Assembly (NCBI GenBank): GCA_903922545.1
Contig: CAIXUE010000118.1
Location: 1-5,972 of the forward strand
Reading direction: 5' to 3'
DNA length: 5,972 bases
DNA from: an uncultured Alphaproteobacteria bacterium
GTDB taxonomy: Bacteria; Pseudomonadota; Alphaproteobacteria; Micropepsales; Micropepsaceae
Shown here: piece by piece, positions 1-5,896 of the stretch
Layout: each line of letters starts with the position of its first letter
Numbering within the stretch: the stretch's first letter is position 1
Notes under the pieces: generated by a model
The model's input: only the letters and a program-made list of their open reading frames with translations
The model's database searches: none
Told to the model about the DNA's origin: nothing
Made by a program: the position numbers and the translations under genes

Positions 1-1
1 C

Positions 2-202
2 CTGCCCGCCATCGCCGGGTTTCTAAAGGAAAACAATCTCACCTTCTTGGGCTTTGAACTGGATGAGGCGTTGATCGCGGCCTATCATCGCCGCTTCCCA
101 GACGATCGGGCTGGGACCAATCTTAGCAACTGGGATATTTTCGAAAGCGAAAATCCCGGCATGTTTGCCGCCATGTATGCCTTCTGGATTCAAAAGCCAT
201 GA
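2..202 (+). CDS. C-terminal tail of a probable TPR/SAM-dependent methyltransferase (5' partial)
   Basis: The frame is open from the left edge to a TGA at 200-202 and encodes the last 66 residues of a protein whose start lies outside the window. The tail contains LTFLGFELD, a YHRRFPDD segment, a LSNWDIFESENP segment and the ending MYAFWIQKP. From memory, this pattern closes a family of proteobacterial proteins that join TPR repeats to a class I SAM-dependent methyltransferase domain, where the tail packs after the Rossmann core. Neither the SAM-binding motifs nor the TPRs are in view, so substrate and activity cannot be judged. The stop overlaps the ATG of the downstream dehydrogenase in an ATGA arrangement, so the two genes are probably co-transcribed and translationally coupled. 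The coding call is firm because the frame stays open, lacks rare codons and ends exactly at the next start. The family name is moderately supported. Confidence 0.65.
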   Translation: MPAIAGFLKENNLTFLGFELDEALIAAYHRRFPDDRAGTNLSNWDIFESENPGMFAAMYAFWIQKP

Positions 203-1665
203 GCAGCCGCTTCACCCTTCCCGCGCCGCATGCCGGCAAGAGCATTCCCACCAGGCTTTTCATCGATGGTGTCTGGCGCGACACGGCCCAAAAGCTGGCC
301 ATCGCCAATCCCGCCACCGGTCAGACGCTGGTGGAAGTCTCTGACGGCGATGAAGCCGATGGGCTGGCGGCGGTGGACGCTGCCGCCAAGGCAGGCCCGG
401 GCTGGGCCGCCACGCCGCCCCGCAAGCGGGCGGAAATCCTGCGCGCCTGTTACGAAAAGATGGTCGCGGAGGTGGACTGGCTTGCCCTGCTGGTGACGCT
501 GGAAAACGGCAAGGCGCTGGCTGATTCCAAAAGCGAGATTCTGTATGCCGCTGATTTCTTCCGCTGGTATTCGGAGGAAGCGGTGCGGATGCTGGGCGAA
601 GTCAGCACATCACCCGGCGGCGCCAACCGCATCCTGGTGGAATATCAGCCCATCGGCGTTTCCTATCTGATCACGCCTTGGAATTTTCCCGCCGCCATGG
701 CGACGCGCAAGATCGGCCCTGCCCTGGCGGCCGGATGCAGCATCATCCTGAAACCCGCGCCGGAAACACCCCTCACCGCCCTGGCCATCGCCGAAATCAT
801 GGCCGAAGCCGGCGTGCCGCCGGGCGTGGTGAATGTCGTCACCACCAGCCGGGCAAGCGAGCAGAGCAAAAAGATTTTGCACGATCCCCGGGTGCGCAAA
901 CTCTCCTTCACCGGCTCAACCCAGGTGGGGCGTATTTTGCTGCGCGAAGCAGCGGACCAGGTTCTGTCCTGCTCCATGGAATTGGGCGGCAATGCGCCGT
1001 TCATTGTCTGTGCTGACGTCAATCTGCGCGAGGCGCTGGATGGCGCCATGCTGGCCAAGATGCGCAATGGCGGCGAGGCCTGCACTTCCGCCAACCGTTT
1101 CTATGCCCAGCGCGGGATCTACAAAGACTTTACCGAGGGCATGGTGGAGCGGATGGGAAAGCTGAAGCTGGGCGACGGCGCCGATCCCGCCACGACGCTG
1201 GGACCCATGATCAATGAAAAGGCCGTGGCCAAGATCACCGAACTGGTGGATGACGCGGTGGCCAAGGGCGCCAAAGTGCTGTTGGGCGGAACAAAGTTGA
1301 ACCGGCAAGGCTATTTCTATCCGCCCACCGTGCTGGCCGATGTGCCCGATGACGCCCGCATGCGGAAGGAAGAAATTTTCGGCCCGGTGGCGGCGATCAG
1401 CGCTTTTGACAGCGACGAAGAAGTGATCGCCAAGGCCAATGACACCGAATATGGCCTTGCCGCCTATCTTTATACCGGCGACATCAAACGCGGCCTTGCC
1501 ATCAGCGAAAGGCTGGAAACCGGCATGGTGGGGCTGAACCGCGGGCTGGTGTCGGACCTGGCCGCGCCGTTCGGCGGCGTCAAGCAAAGCGGGCTGGGCC
1601 GTGAAGGCAGCCATCATGGCTTGATGGAATTCACAGAGTGCAAATATATCGCGGTGAACTGGTAG
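199..1665 (+). CDS. gabD: NAD(P)-dependent succinate-semialdehyde dehydrogenase-type aldehyde dehydrogenase
   Basis: Cytosolic ALDH-superfamily enzyme of 488 residues, the usual GabD length, predicted to oxidise succinate semialdehyde to succinate (GABA or 4-hydroxybutyrate breakdown). Visible motifs in order: TPWNFP with Asn162, the SSADH-type ATRK with Arg170, Lys185 in LKPAPETP, FTGSTQVG (237-244) in the cofactor fold, general base Glu261 in MELGG, nucleophile Cys295 in GEACTSANR, and EIFGPV (392-397). By recalled alignment, the three carboxylate-binding residues of human SSADH (Arg213, Arg334, Ser498) match Arg170, Arg289 and Ser452, which favours an SSADH role. The residue three after Lys185 is Pro188. 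NAD-specific ALDHs usually have Glu here and E. coli GabD has Ser, so cofactor choice is open and may lean to NADP. Ser297 replaces the second Cys of the human redox switch. There is no clear Shine-Dalgarno; the ATG overlaps the upstream TGA. A related semialdehyde substrate remains possible. Confidence 0.85.
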   Translation: MSSRFTLPAPHAGKSIPTRLFIDGVWRDTAQKLAIANPATGQTLVEVSDGDEADGLAAVDAAAKAGPGWAATPPRKRAEILRACYEKMVAEVDWLALLVTLENGKALADSKSEILYAADFFRWYSEEAVRMLGEVSTSPGGANRILVEYQPIGVSYLITPWNFPAAMATRKIGPALAAGCSIILKPAPETPLTALAIAEIMAEAGVPPGVVNVVTTSRASEQSKKILHDPRVRKLSFTGSTQVGRILLREAADQVLSCSMELGGNAPFIVCADVNLREALDGAMLAKMRNGGEACTSANRFYAQRGIYKDFTEGMVERMGKLKLGDGADPATTLGPMINEKAVAKITELVDDAVAKGAKVLLGGTKLNRQGYFYPPTVLADVPDDARMRKEEIFGPVAAISAFDSDEEVIAKANDTEYGLAAYLYTGDIKRGLAISERLETGMVGLNRGLVSDLAAPFGGVKQSGLGREGSHHGLMEFTECKYIAVNW

Positions 1666-1669
1666 CGCC

Positions 1670-1921
1670 TCAGGGAATATTGGGGTCTTCGCCGCTATGG
1701 GCTTTGGCGATGGCGTCTTTCAGACGCGCGTCCAGCTTGCCGGAATCCAGCACCACTTTTTCGGCCTGCACTTCCTTCACCGCCGAAAGAGGCACTTCGA
1801 AATCGCCGCCATTTTCGACATAGACCGTAATGCCATGGGCATGGACGCGGCGCACCGCGCCAAAGGCCTTGCTTCCGTCATGGAGAAAAACATCGAACCC
1901 TTCCTGGATATTCTCGGCCAT
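1670..1921 (-). CDS. Small PRC-barrel-like (DUF2171-like) protein
   Basis: An 83-residue soluble protein with no signal peptide, membrane segment or cysteine. Residues 5-58 show the short alternating strands of a PRC-barrel-like fold: IQEGFDV, then HDGSKAFGAV, ITVYVENGG, FEVPLSAVKEV and EKVVLD. A charged helix follows (KLDARLKDAIAKAH, 62-75) and then a short acidic tail. PRC-barrel-type domains occur in ribosome maturation, photosynthetic reaction centres and many small stress-linked bacterial proteins; no specific function can be read here. The ATG at 1921 is preferred over an upstream in-frame TTG at 1936 because that TTG lies immediately before, and partly supplies the context of, an AAGGAG ribosome-binding site six bases upstream of the ATG. 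It is the last gene of a three-gene minus-strand operon, 11 nt after the zinc-finger gene. Its stop lies 4 bp from the stop of the convergent dehydrogenase. Coding status is well supported; the fold assignment is from pattern and memory. Confidence 0.75.
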   Translation of the reverse strand: MAENIQEGFDVFLHDGSKAFGAVRRVHAHGITVYVENGGDFEVPLSAVKEVQAEKVVLDSGKLDARLKDAIAKAHSGEDPNIP

Positions 1922-1927
1922 CGCATT

Positions 1928-1933
1928 CTCCTT
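1928..1933 (-). promoter_or_regulatory. Ribosome-binding site AAGGAG that decides the start of the PRC-barrel-like gene
   Basis: AAGGAG on the minus strand sits 6 nt before the ATG at 1921. Its first A is the last base of the TGA stop of the upstream zinc-finger gene (1935-1933), so ribosomes finishing that gene are placed on this site. This argues for coupling and against initiation at the TTG at 1936. Confidence 0.8.
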
Positions 1934-2241
1934 CAATAATAACGGGGGATCGGCCCTACCTGCGGCGTCACATCATCGCCCAGATCGAACATTATTTCAT
2001 CCACATAACACCAGCCCCAGCCTTCGGGCGGATCATAGCCTTCGATGATCGGGTGCTTGCTGCGGTGGAAATGCTTGGTGGCGTGCTTGTTTTTGGACTG
2101 GTCGCAGCAGCCGACATGGCCGCAGGTGCGGCAGACCCGCAGGTGAAACCATTCGTCGCCTTGTTTCAAACACTCTTCGCAGCCTTTGGCGCTGGGCGTG
2201 ACTTTGCGAATGGTGCCCAGATGTGAGCAATCATCGGCCAT
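1933..2241 (-). CDS. UBP-type zinc finger protein
   Basis: A 102-residue protein made almost entirely of a UBP-type (ZnF-UBP/BUZ) zinc finger, the domain that in eukaryotic USP5 and HDAC6 binds the free C-terminal Gly-Gly of ubiquitin. The expected ligands are present: C5-x-H7, C21-x-x-C24, C37-x-x-C40, C45, H53, H57 or H59, and H63. The WGWCYVDE segment (75-82) matches the conserved W-C-Y patch that lines the peptide pocket in HDAC6. The eukaryotic pocket Arg after the CG pair is not evident here, where the sequence reads CCDQSKNKH. Bacteria generally lack ubiquitin, so the ligand is unknown; another protein C-terminus is a reasonable inference. The ATG at 2241 is chosen over 2280: it follows an AAAGGA site (2256-2251) by 9 nt and is separated from the oxidoreductase stop by one base, whereas the longer start would add a non-conserved tail inside that gene. 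Confidence 0.9.
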   Translation of the reverse strand: MADDCSHLGTIRKVTPSAKGCEECLKQGDEWFHLRVCRTCGHVGCCDQSKNKHATKHFHRSKHPIIEGYDPPEGWGWCYVDEIMFDLGDDVTPQVGPIPRYY

Positions 2242-2242
2242 A

Positions 2243-3889
2243 TCAATCCGTCCTTTCCCGCAAGGCGCCCAACCAGCCATGAATGGCTGAAATCACGGTC
2301 GCGCCCTCGCCCACAGACGAAGCCACGCGCTTGATCGAGCCGGAGCGCACATCGCCCACCGCAAAGACGCCCGGCAGATTGGTGGCAAGGCCGTGGTTGC
2401 CGCCCTCCCCGGTGATGACAAAGCCTTTGGCGTCCAGCTTCACGGGTGAACCTGCCAGCCAGTCAGTATTGGGATCAGCCCCGATAAAGGAAAACAGATG
2501 GGCGATCGCGTGGGCGCGCTCTTCGCCGCTGTCGCGGTTTTTCCAGCGCACCTGCTCCAGCGCGCTGCCCTCCCCTTCCAGCCCGCAAATTTCACAGCGC
2601 AGCAGAATTTCCACGTTGGGAAGGGCGCGAATACGTTCGACCAGATATTGCGACATGGTGTCTTCCAGCCTTTTGCCACGCACCACCATGAAAACTTTTT
2701 TCGCCTGGCCGGCCAGAAACACTACCGCCTGCCCCGCCGAATTGCCCGCGCCCACCAGGGCCACTTCCTGTCCCGAACACAGCCGGGTTTCCACGGCGCT
2801 GGCCCAGTAATGCACGCTGACGCCTTCGAATTTCGCCAGATCAGCCACCGGCAGGCGGCGATAGCGCGCCCCGCCCGCCAGCACCAGGCTCAGCGCGCGC
2901 ACTTTTTCGCCATTGCCCAGGCAAAGCGTAAATCCGTCATCCTGCGAAGCAAAAGACTCCGCTTCATCGGGAATGGCGATTTCGGCGCCGAATTTCTGCG
3001 CCTGGTTGTAGGCCCGCGCCATCAGGGCGAGGCCCGAAATGCCGGTGGGGAACCCCAGATAATTTTCGATCCGCGAAGAGGCGCCGGCCTGGCCGCCAAA
3101 GCTGCGGCAATCCAAAACCAAAGTGGAAAGCCCTTCGGACGCGGCGTAAACCGCCGCCGCCAGACCCGAAGGCCCCGCGCCCACAATCACCGTGTCATAA
3201 ACATGGGTGGGGTCGATGGATTTGAGCAGGCCGATACAGCGCGCCAACTCGCTTTCAGACGGGTTGCGCAGCAACTGGCCGCCGGGGCACAGCACAATGG
3301 GAAGCTGATCATCAGCGACCTCAAAACGTTCCTGCAGCGTGCGGGCGCAGGAATCGTTGGCGGGATCCAGACTCTTGTGCGGATGGCCGTTGCGGGTCAG
3401 GAACGTTTCCAGCCGCAGCATGTCGCTGCCGCCCGCCGGGCCAATCAATATCGGCCCGCTCTCGCCCGATTGCAGCAAGCCCACGCGGCGCAGGATCAGC
3501 GCCCGCATCAGCCGCTCGCCCAGCTCGGCTTCCTGCACCAGCACATCGCGCAGGGCGGGCGGCGAAATAACCACGCCCTTCACATCCGTTGCCGCCCGCG
3601 CATCCACCAGCGCCGGCCGATCGGACAATTGCGCCAGTTCGCCCAAAAATTCGCCCGGGCCATGTTCAACAATGGCCGCGCCCGCGCCAAAGGCGGCGCC
3701 TTGATTGACCGCGATGCGGCCATCCAGCACCAGCACCAGGCCCGGCGAAAGATCGCCCGCCTTGACGATCGTGGACCCGGCCGGCCAGCTGCGCGCTTCG
3801 CCAAAGCGTTTCAGGCGCGCGATATCGCCCGCCTCCAGCACGGGAAACATCTGGTTGCGGCGGGCTTCGATGATGGGCGCGTCGGCCAA
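2243..3889 (-). CDS. cNMP-binding-fold / thioredoxin-reductase-like FAD-dependent oxidoreductase
   Basis: A 548-residue cytosolic flavoprotein with three parts. Residues 15-130 form a CRP/cNMP-binding-like beta-roll; its phosphate-binding cassette is divergent, reading GELAQLSDRPALVDA (83-97). Residues 145-222 resemble a thioredoxin/glutaredoxin fold (LRLETFLTRNGHP, then LPIVLCPGG) without a CxxC. Residues 230-548 are class II pyridine nucleotide-disulfide reductase-like: FAD motif VGAGPSG (236-242), GGQAG (265-269), NAD(P)H motif VGAGNSAG (379-386) and the closing FAD motif VFAVGD (508-513). Where thioredoxin reductase carries CATC, this protein reads HYWAS (360-364), so it should not reduce thioredoxin by the classical dithiol route. 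The start is TTG at 3889. No ATG or GTG lies between it and an in-frame TAG upstream, and the N-terminal IEARRNQMFPVL resembles remembered homologues; the ATG at 3850 would cut this off and has no ribosome-binding site. It is first in an operon with the zinc-finger gene, one base apart. True electron acceptor and ligand are unknown. Confidence 0.9.
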   Translation of the reverse strand: MADAPIIEARRNQMFPVLEAGDIARLKRFGEARSWPAGSTIVKAGDLSPGLVLVLDGRIAVNQGAAFGAGAAIVEHGPGEFLGELAQLSDRPALVDARAATDVKGVVISPPALRDVLVQEAELGERLMRALILRRVGLLQSGESGPILIGPAGGSDMLRLETFLTRNGHPHKSLDPANDSCARTLQERFEVADDQLPIVLCPGGQLLRNPSESELARCIGLLKSIDPTHVYDTVIVGAGPSGLAAAVYAASEGLSTLVLDCRSFGGQAGASSRIENYLGFPTGISGLALMARAYNQAQKFGAEIAIPDEAESFASQDDGFTLCLGNGEKVRALSLVLAGGARYRRLPVADLAKFEGVSVHYWASAVETRLCSGQEVALVGAGNSAGQAVVFLAGQAKKVFMVVRGKRLEDTMSQYLVERIRALPNVEILLRCEICGLEGEGSALEQVRWKNRDSGEERAHAIAHLFSFIGADPNTDWLAGSPVKLDAKGFVITGEGGNHGLATNLPGVFAVGDVRSGSIKRVASSVGEGATVISAIHGWLGALRERTD

Positions 3890-3910
3890 AGGGCAGCTTT
3901 CCGGTTGGGG

Positions 3911-3939
3911 CCGCTATCCAACAGGAAAAAGGCGTCCAA
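3911..3939 (-). promoter_or_regulatory. Possible promoter of the oxidoreductase/zinc-finger operon
   Basis: On the minus strand TTGGAC (3939-3934) is followed by a 17-bp spacer and TAGCGG (3916-3911). The -35 matches the alphaproteobacterial TTGAC-type consensus fairly well, the -10 poorly. Transcription would begin near 3904, giving a short leader before the TTG start at 3889. Assigned by eye in the only gap upstream of the operon. Confidence 0.3.
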
Positions 3940-3968
3940 GGGAAATGGCTCTTTTGCGACGCTTGCGC

Positions 3969-3974
3969 TAGAAT
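3969..3974 (+). promoter_or_regulatory. Possible -10 element for the tannase-family gene
   Basis: TAGAAT matches the -10 consensus at five of six positions and would start transcription near 3981, about 20 nt before the ATG at 4000. The matching -35 is weak: the sequence 17 bp upstream is TGGCTC (3946-3951). Two TTGCG copies (3954-3958 and 3963-3967), 9 bp apart, lie in the spacer and could be an operator, but they are short enough to be chance. Confidence 0.35.
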
Positions 3975-3990
3975 CGGCCCCATAAAAATT

Positions 3991-3996
3991 GGGGGA
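3991..3996 (+). promoter_or_regulatory. Ribosome-binding site of the tannase-family gene
   Basis: GGGGGA lies just before the ATG at 4000, with three bases between. The spacing is slightly short, but the purine run is the only such site there. It supports this start, which also opens directly into a signal peptide. Confidence 0.6.
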
Positions 3997-3999
3997 AAT

Positions 4000-5799
4000 A
4001 TGCAAAAGCGCGCTGCGAAACTCATCCTGGCCGGATTTGCCCTTGCGGCGCTTTTCACGGCCCCCGCCAGCGCCCAGGACTGGAGCGTCTATAAACCCGA
4101 GACAAAATTCTCGGACGTGTTCGGCCGCGCGATCACCATCATAAAGCGCGACGGCAGCAGCACCGCCAATCCCAGTCTGGGCGATATCGCGGCCAGCGGC
4201 GATACGGGCGTCAATGTGCTGGCCAAAGAGGCGCTGAGCCAGCTTCAGGCGTCGGCCTCCGGCACCACCAACTGCCGCGATTTGAACAATCTCAAACTGC
4301 CCTGGATGAGGGTGAAGTCCGTGGACGAGGTGGCGGCCACCGGCAACCTTCCGGCTTATTGCAAATTCATCGGCGTGGTGGACAAGGAAACCACTTTTGA
4401 AGTGGACCTGCCCGCTGCCGGTTCTTGGAACGGAAAATTTTTGATGGGCGGCGGTGGCGGCTATCTGGGCACGCTGGAAAACGGCATCAAGAATGCGGCG
4501 CTGATGAAATTCTATGCCACCGGCGCCACCGACACCGGCCATCCCATTCCGGCGGATGGCGGCGCATCCTGGGCCTATCACGATCCGGTGCGGCTGGTGA
4601 ATTGGGCTTATCTGGGCACCCATCTGGCGGCGGCCAATTCGCGGCTGGTGATCCAGGCCTTTTACAAAAAGCCCCTGAAGCAATCCTATTTCTACGGCAC
4701 GTCGGGCAGCGGACGGCAGGCGATGATGGAGGCGCAGCGCTATCCCGACGATTTTGAAGGCATCATCGCGGGTTGCCCGTCTTCGGCCTGGAGCAAGATT
4801 TTTGTGCTGGATACAGTGTGGACGCAGCAGACGCTGTATCCCACCAAGGACGATCAATATAATTACCGCCCCATATTGCCCGCCAGCAAAATACCGATGC
4901 TGGACCAGGCGGTGATGGACAAATGCGACGCGCTGGATGGCGTGAAAGACGGCGAAATCAATAATCCCGAAGCCTGTCATTTCGATCCTGCCGCCGATCT
5001 GAAATTGTGTGCGGCGGGCAGCGACCGGCCCGATTGCTTCACACAAATTCAGATTGACGCCATCGCCAAAATTCATCGCGGGCCGTCAAACTCCACCGGC
5101 CAGCTTTATCCCGGCTATGTTTATGGCGGCGAAAGCATTCCGGGCATGTGGATACAGCCCAGCGGCGGAACCGCCTATGTGATCGGCAATCCGAACGGCT
5201 CCAAGCCTTATTCGGCGCGGCATTATCTGCTGGGCAACGAGAATCTGCGTTATCTGGTTTATGGCGATCCGGATTACGACCTGCACAGTTTCAATTTCGA
5301 AACCGATCCGCCCGGCCTGGACGCCGTGGCCCAGACCATCGATTCCGACAGCCCCGACCTGACGGCCTTCAACAAGGCCGGCCACAAGCTGATCATGAGC
5401 GTGGGCTGGAATGACTGGGCGGTGAATGAGCTGGAAGTAAAAGATTACTATCAGCGGGTAATCGCCAAATCGGGCGGGCTCTCCAAAACGCAAAGTTTCG
5501 CGCGCCTGTTCATGCTGCCCAATGTGGGCCATTGCTTTGCCACCAACCCGGCCCTGAAGGCGCCCAATGTGGTGGATTATGTCGGCGCCCTGGAAAATTG
5601 GGTGGAGCATGGCAAGGCGCCCGACCTGGTGATCGCTTCCCACGCCGCTAGCGTGAATGGCAAAAACACCAATGCACCGCTGAATGTGCTACCGCCCGGC
5701 GATGTGGACCGCACCAGGCCCATTTGCGCCTATCCCAAAATGGCGGCCTATAAAGGCACAGGCAGCATTGATGAAGCGGCCAGTTTCACCTGTAAATAA
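4000..5799 (+). CDS. Secreted tannase/feruloyl esterase family alpha/beta-hydrolase
   Basis: A 599-residue esterase of the tannase family (PF07519: tannases, feruloyl esterases, MHETase), expected to cleave aromatic or phenolic carboxylic esters outside the cytoplasm. A Sec signal peptide is clear: MQKR, a hydrophobic stretch over 8-21, then ASA with cleavage near 25/26. Family landmarks follow: NCRDL, LPAYC, the GGGGGYLG turn, ATDTGHP and the nucleophile elbow YGTSGSGRQ with Ser235. The lid carries a probable Ca2+-binding loop, CDALDGVKDGEINNP (309-323). Asp472 (GWND) and His511 (GHC) complete the likely triad. The family's CS-D-HC disulfide is broken: Thr234 stands where Cys normally precedes the nucleophile, while its partner Cys512 remains. 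The elbow also reads SGSGR instead of the usual STGGR. Catalysis is still likely, but substrate and stability may differ. The gene has its own promoter region and terminator, so it is probably monocistronic. The substrate cannot be read from sequence. Confidence 0.9.
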   Translation: MQKRAAKLILAGFALAALFTAPASAQDWSVYKPETKFSDVFGRAITIIKRDGSSTANPSLGDIAASGDTGVNVLAKEALSQLQASASGTTNCRDLNNLKLPWMRVKSVDEVAATGNLPAYCKFIGVVDKETTFEVDLPAAGSWNGKFLMGGGGGYLGTLENGIKNAALMKFYATGATDTGHPIPADGGASWAYHDPVRLVNWAYLGTHLAAANSRLVIQAFYKKPLKQSYFYGTSGSGRQAMMEAQRYPDDFEGIIAGCPSSAWSKIFVLDTVWTQQTLYPTKDDQYNYRPILPASKIPMLDQAVMDKCDALDGVKDGEINNPEACHFDPAADLKLCAAGSDRPDCFTQIQIDAIAKIHRGPSNSTGQLYPGYVYGGESIPGMWIQPSGGTAYVIGNPNGSKPYSARHYLLGNENLRYLVYGDPDYDLHSFNFETDPPGLDAVAQTIDSDSPDLTAFNKAGHKLIMSVGWNDWAVNELEVKDYYQRVIAKSGGLSKTQSFARLFMLPNVGHCFATNPALKAPNVVDYVGALENWVEHGKAPDLVIASHAASVNGKNTNAPLNVLPPGDVDRTRPICAYPKMAAYKGTGSIDEAASFTCK

Positions 5800-5821
5800 G
5801 CGGGGTTAAACCCGGCTTTTT
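5798..5821 (+). terminator. Intrinsic terminator of the tannase-family gene
   Basis: An inverted repeat AAGC-G-GGGT / ACCC-G-GCTT around a TAA loop (5798-5818) gives eight pairs with one internal G-G mismatch and runs into five T residues (5817-5821). It begins within the TAA stop codon of the hydrolase gene. Stem plus U-tract is the standard rho-independent arrangement. Confidence 0.75.
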
Positions 5822-5829
5822 AAAAGTTC

Positions 5830-5848
5830 CTTCGGTGTGCCACCGAAG
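5830..5848 (+). promoter_or_regulatory. Perfect 8-bp hairpin upstream of the DUF3096-like gene
   Basis: CTTCGGTG and CACCGAAG pair perfectly around a TGC loop. No T-run follows, only the pyrimidine-rich CCTTCTTC, so it is not a standard terminator. It may be a transcript-end stabiliser for the hydrolase mRNA, or a leader element of the next gene. Its 5' arm shares TCCTTCG (5828-5834) with a perfect complement in the next ribosome-binding site (5884-5890). Confidence 0.55.
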
Positions 5849-5884
5849 CCTTCTTCGCGCGTTTCAACAAGACGCATATTTGGC

Positions 5885-5891
5885 GAAGGAG
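5885..5891 (+). promoter_or_regulatory. Ribosome-binding site of the DUF3096-like gene
   Basis: GAAGGAG lies five bases before the ATG at 5897, a strong match with good spacing. It fixes the start of this small gene, which runs off the window. No convincing separate promoter could be picked out between the terminator and this site. Confidence 0.8.
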
Positions 5892-5896
5892 CATTC

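Noticed and set aside
916..1617. A 233-codon minus-strand frame inside the dehydrogenase gene
   Set aside because: It is antisense to all the conserved ALDH motifs, with His/Gly/Gln-rich composition typical of a shadow frame and no ribosome-binding site of note.
1922..1936. A TTG start at 1936 for the PRC-barrel-like protein
   Set aside because: The codons after this TTG are themselves the AAGGAG ribosome-binding site for the ATG at 1921.
2242..2280. A longer N-terminus for the zinc-finger protein, starting at 2280
   Set aside because: The extra 13 residues are out-of-frame readings of the oxidoreductase C-terminus. The ATG at 2241 has an AAAGGA site and sits one base after the upstream stop.
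2498..3985. A 495-codon open frame on the plus strand opposite the FAD oxidoreductase
   Set aside because: Its translation is rich in Arg, His, Gln and Ala with no recognisable domain. It lies wholly antisense to a gene with clear FAD and NAD(P)H motifs. Long antisense frames are expected in GC-rich DNA.
1033..4942. Shared GCGCTGGATGGCG string in the dehydrogenase and hydrolase genes, considered as a repeat
   Set aside because: There are only two copies, both inside coding sequence built from common codons of this genome. It is best explained by codon bias.
3811..5076. A 421-codon open frame on the minus strand opposite the tannase-family gene
   Set aside because: It has low-complexity His/Arg/Gly/Ile-rich composition and no motif. 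It would cross the divergent promoter region and overlap the oxidoreductase start. It is a shadow of the real coding strand.
5830..5857. Second hairpin read as a tandem intrinsic terminator
   Set aside because: The stem is strong, but it is followed by CCTTCTTC rather than a run of T, and a good terminator already lies just upstream.
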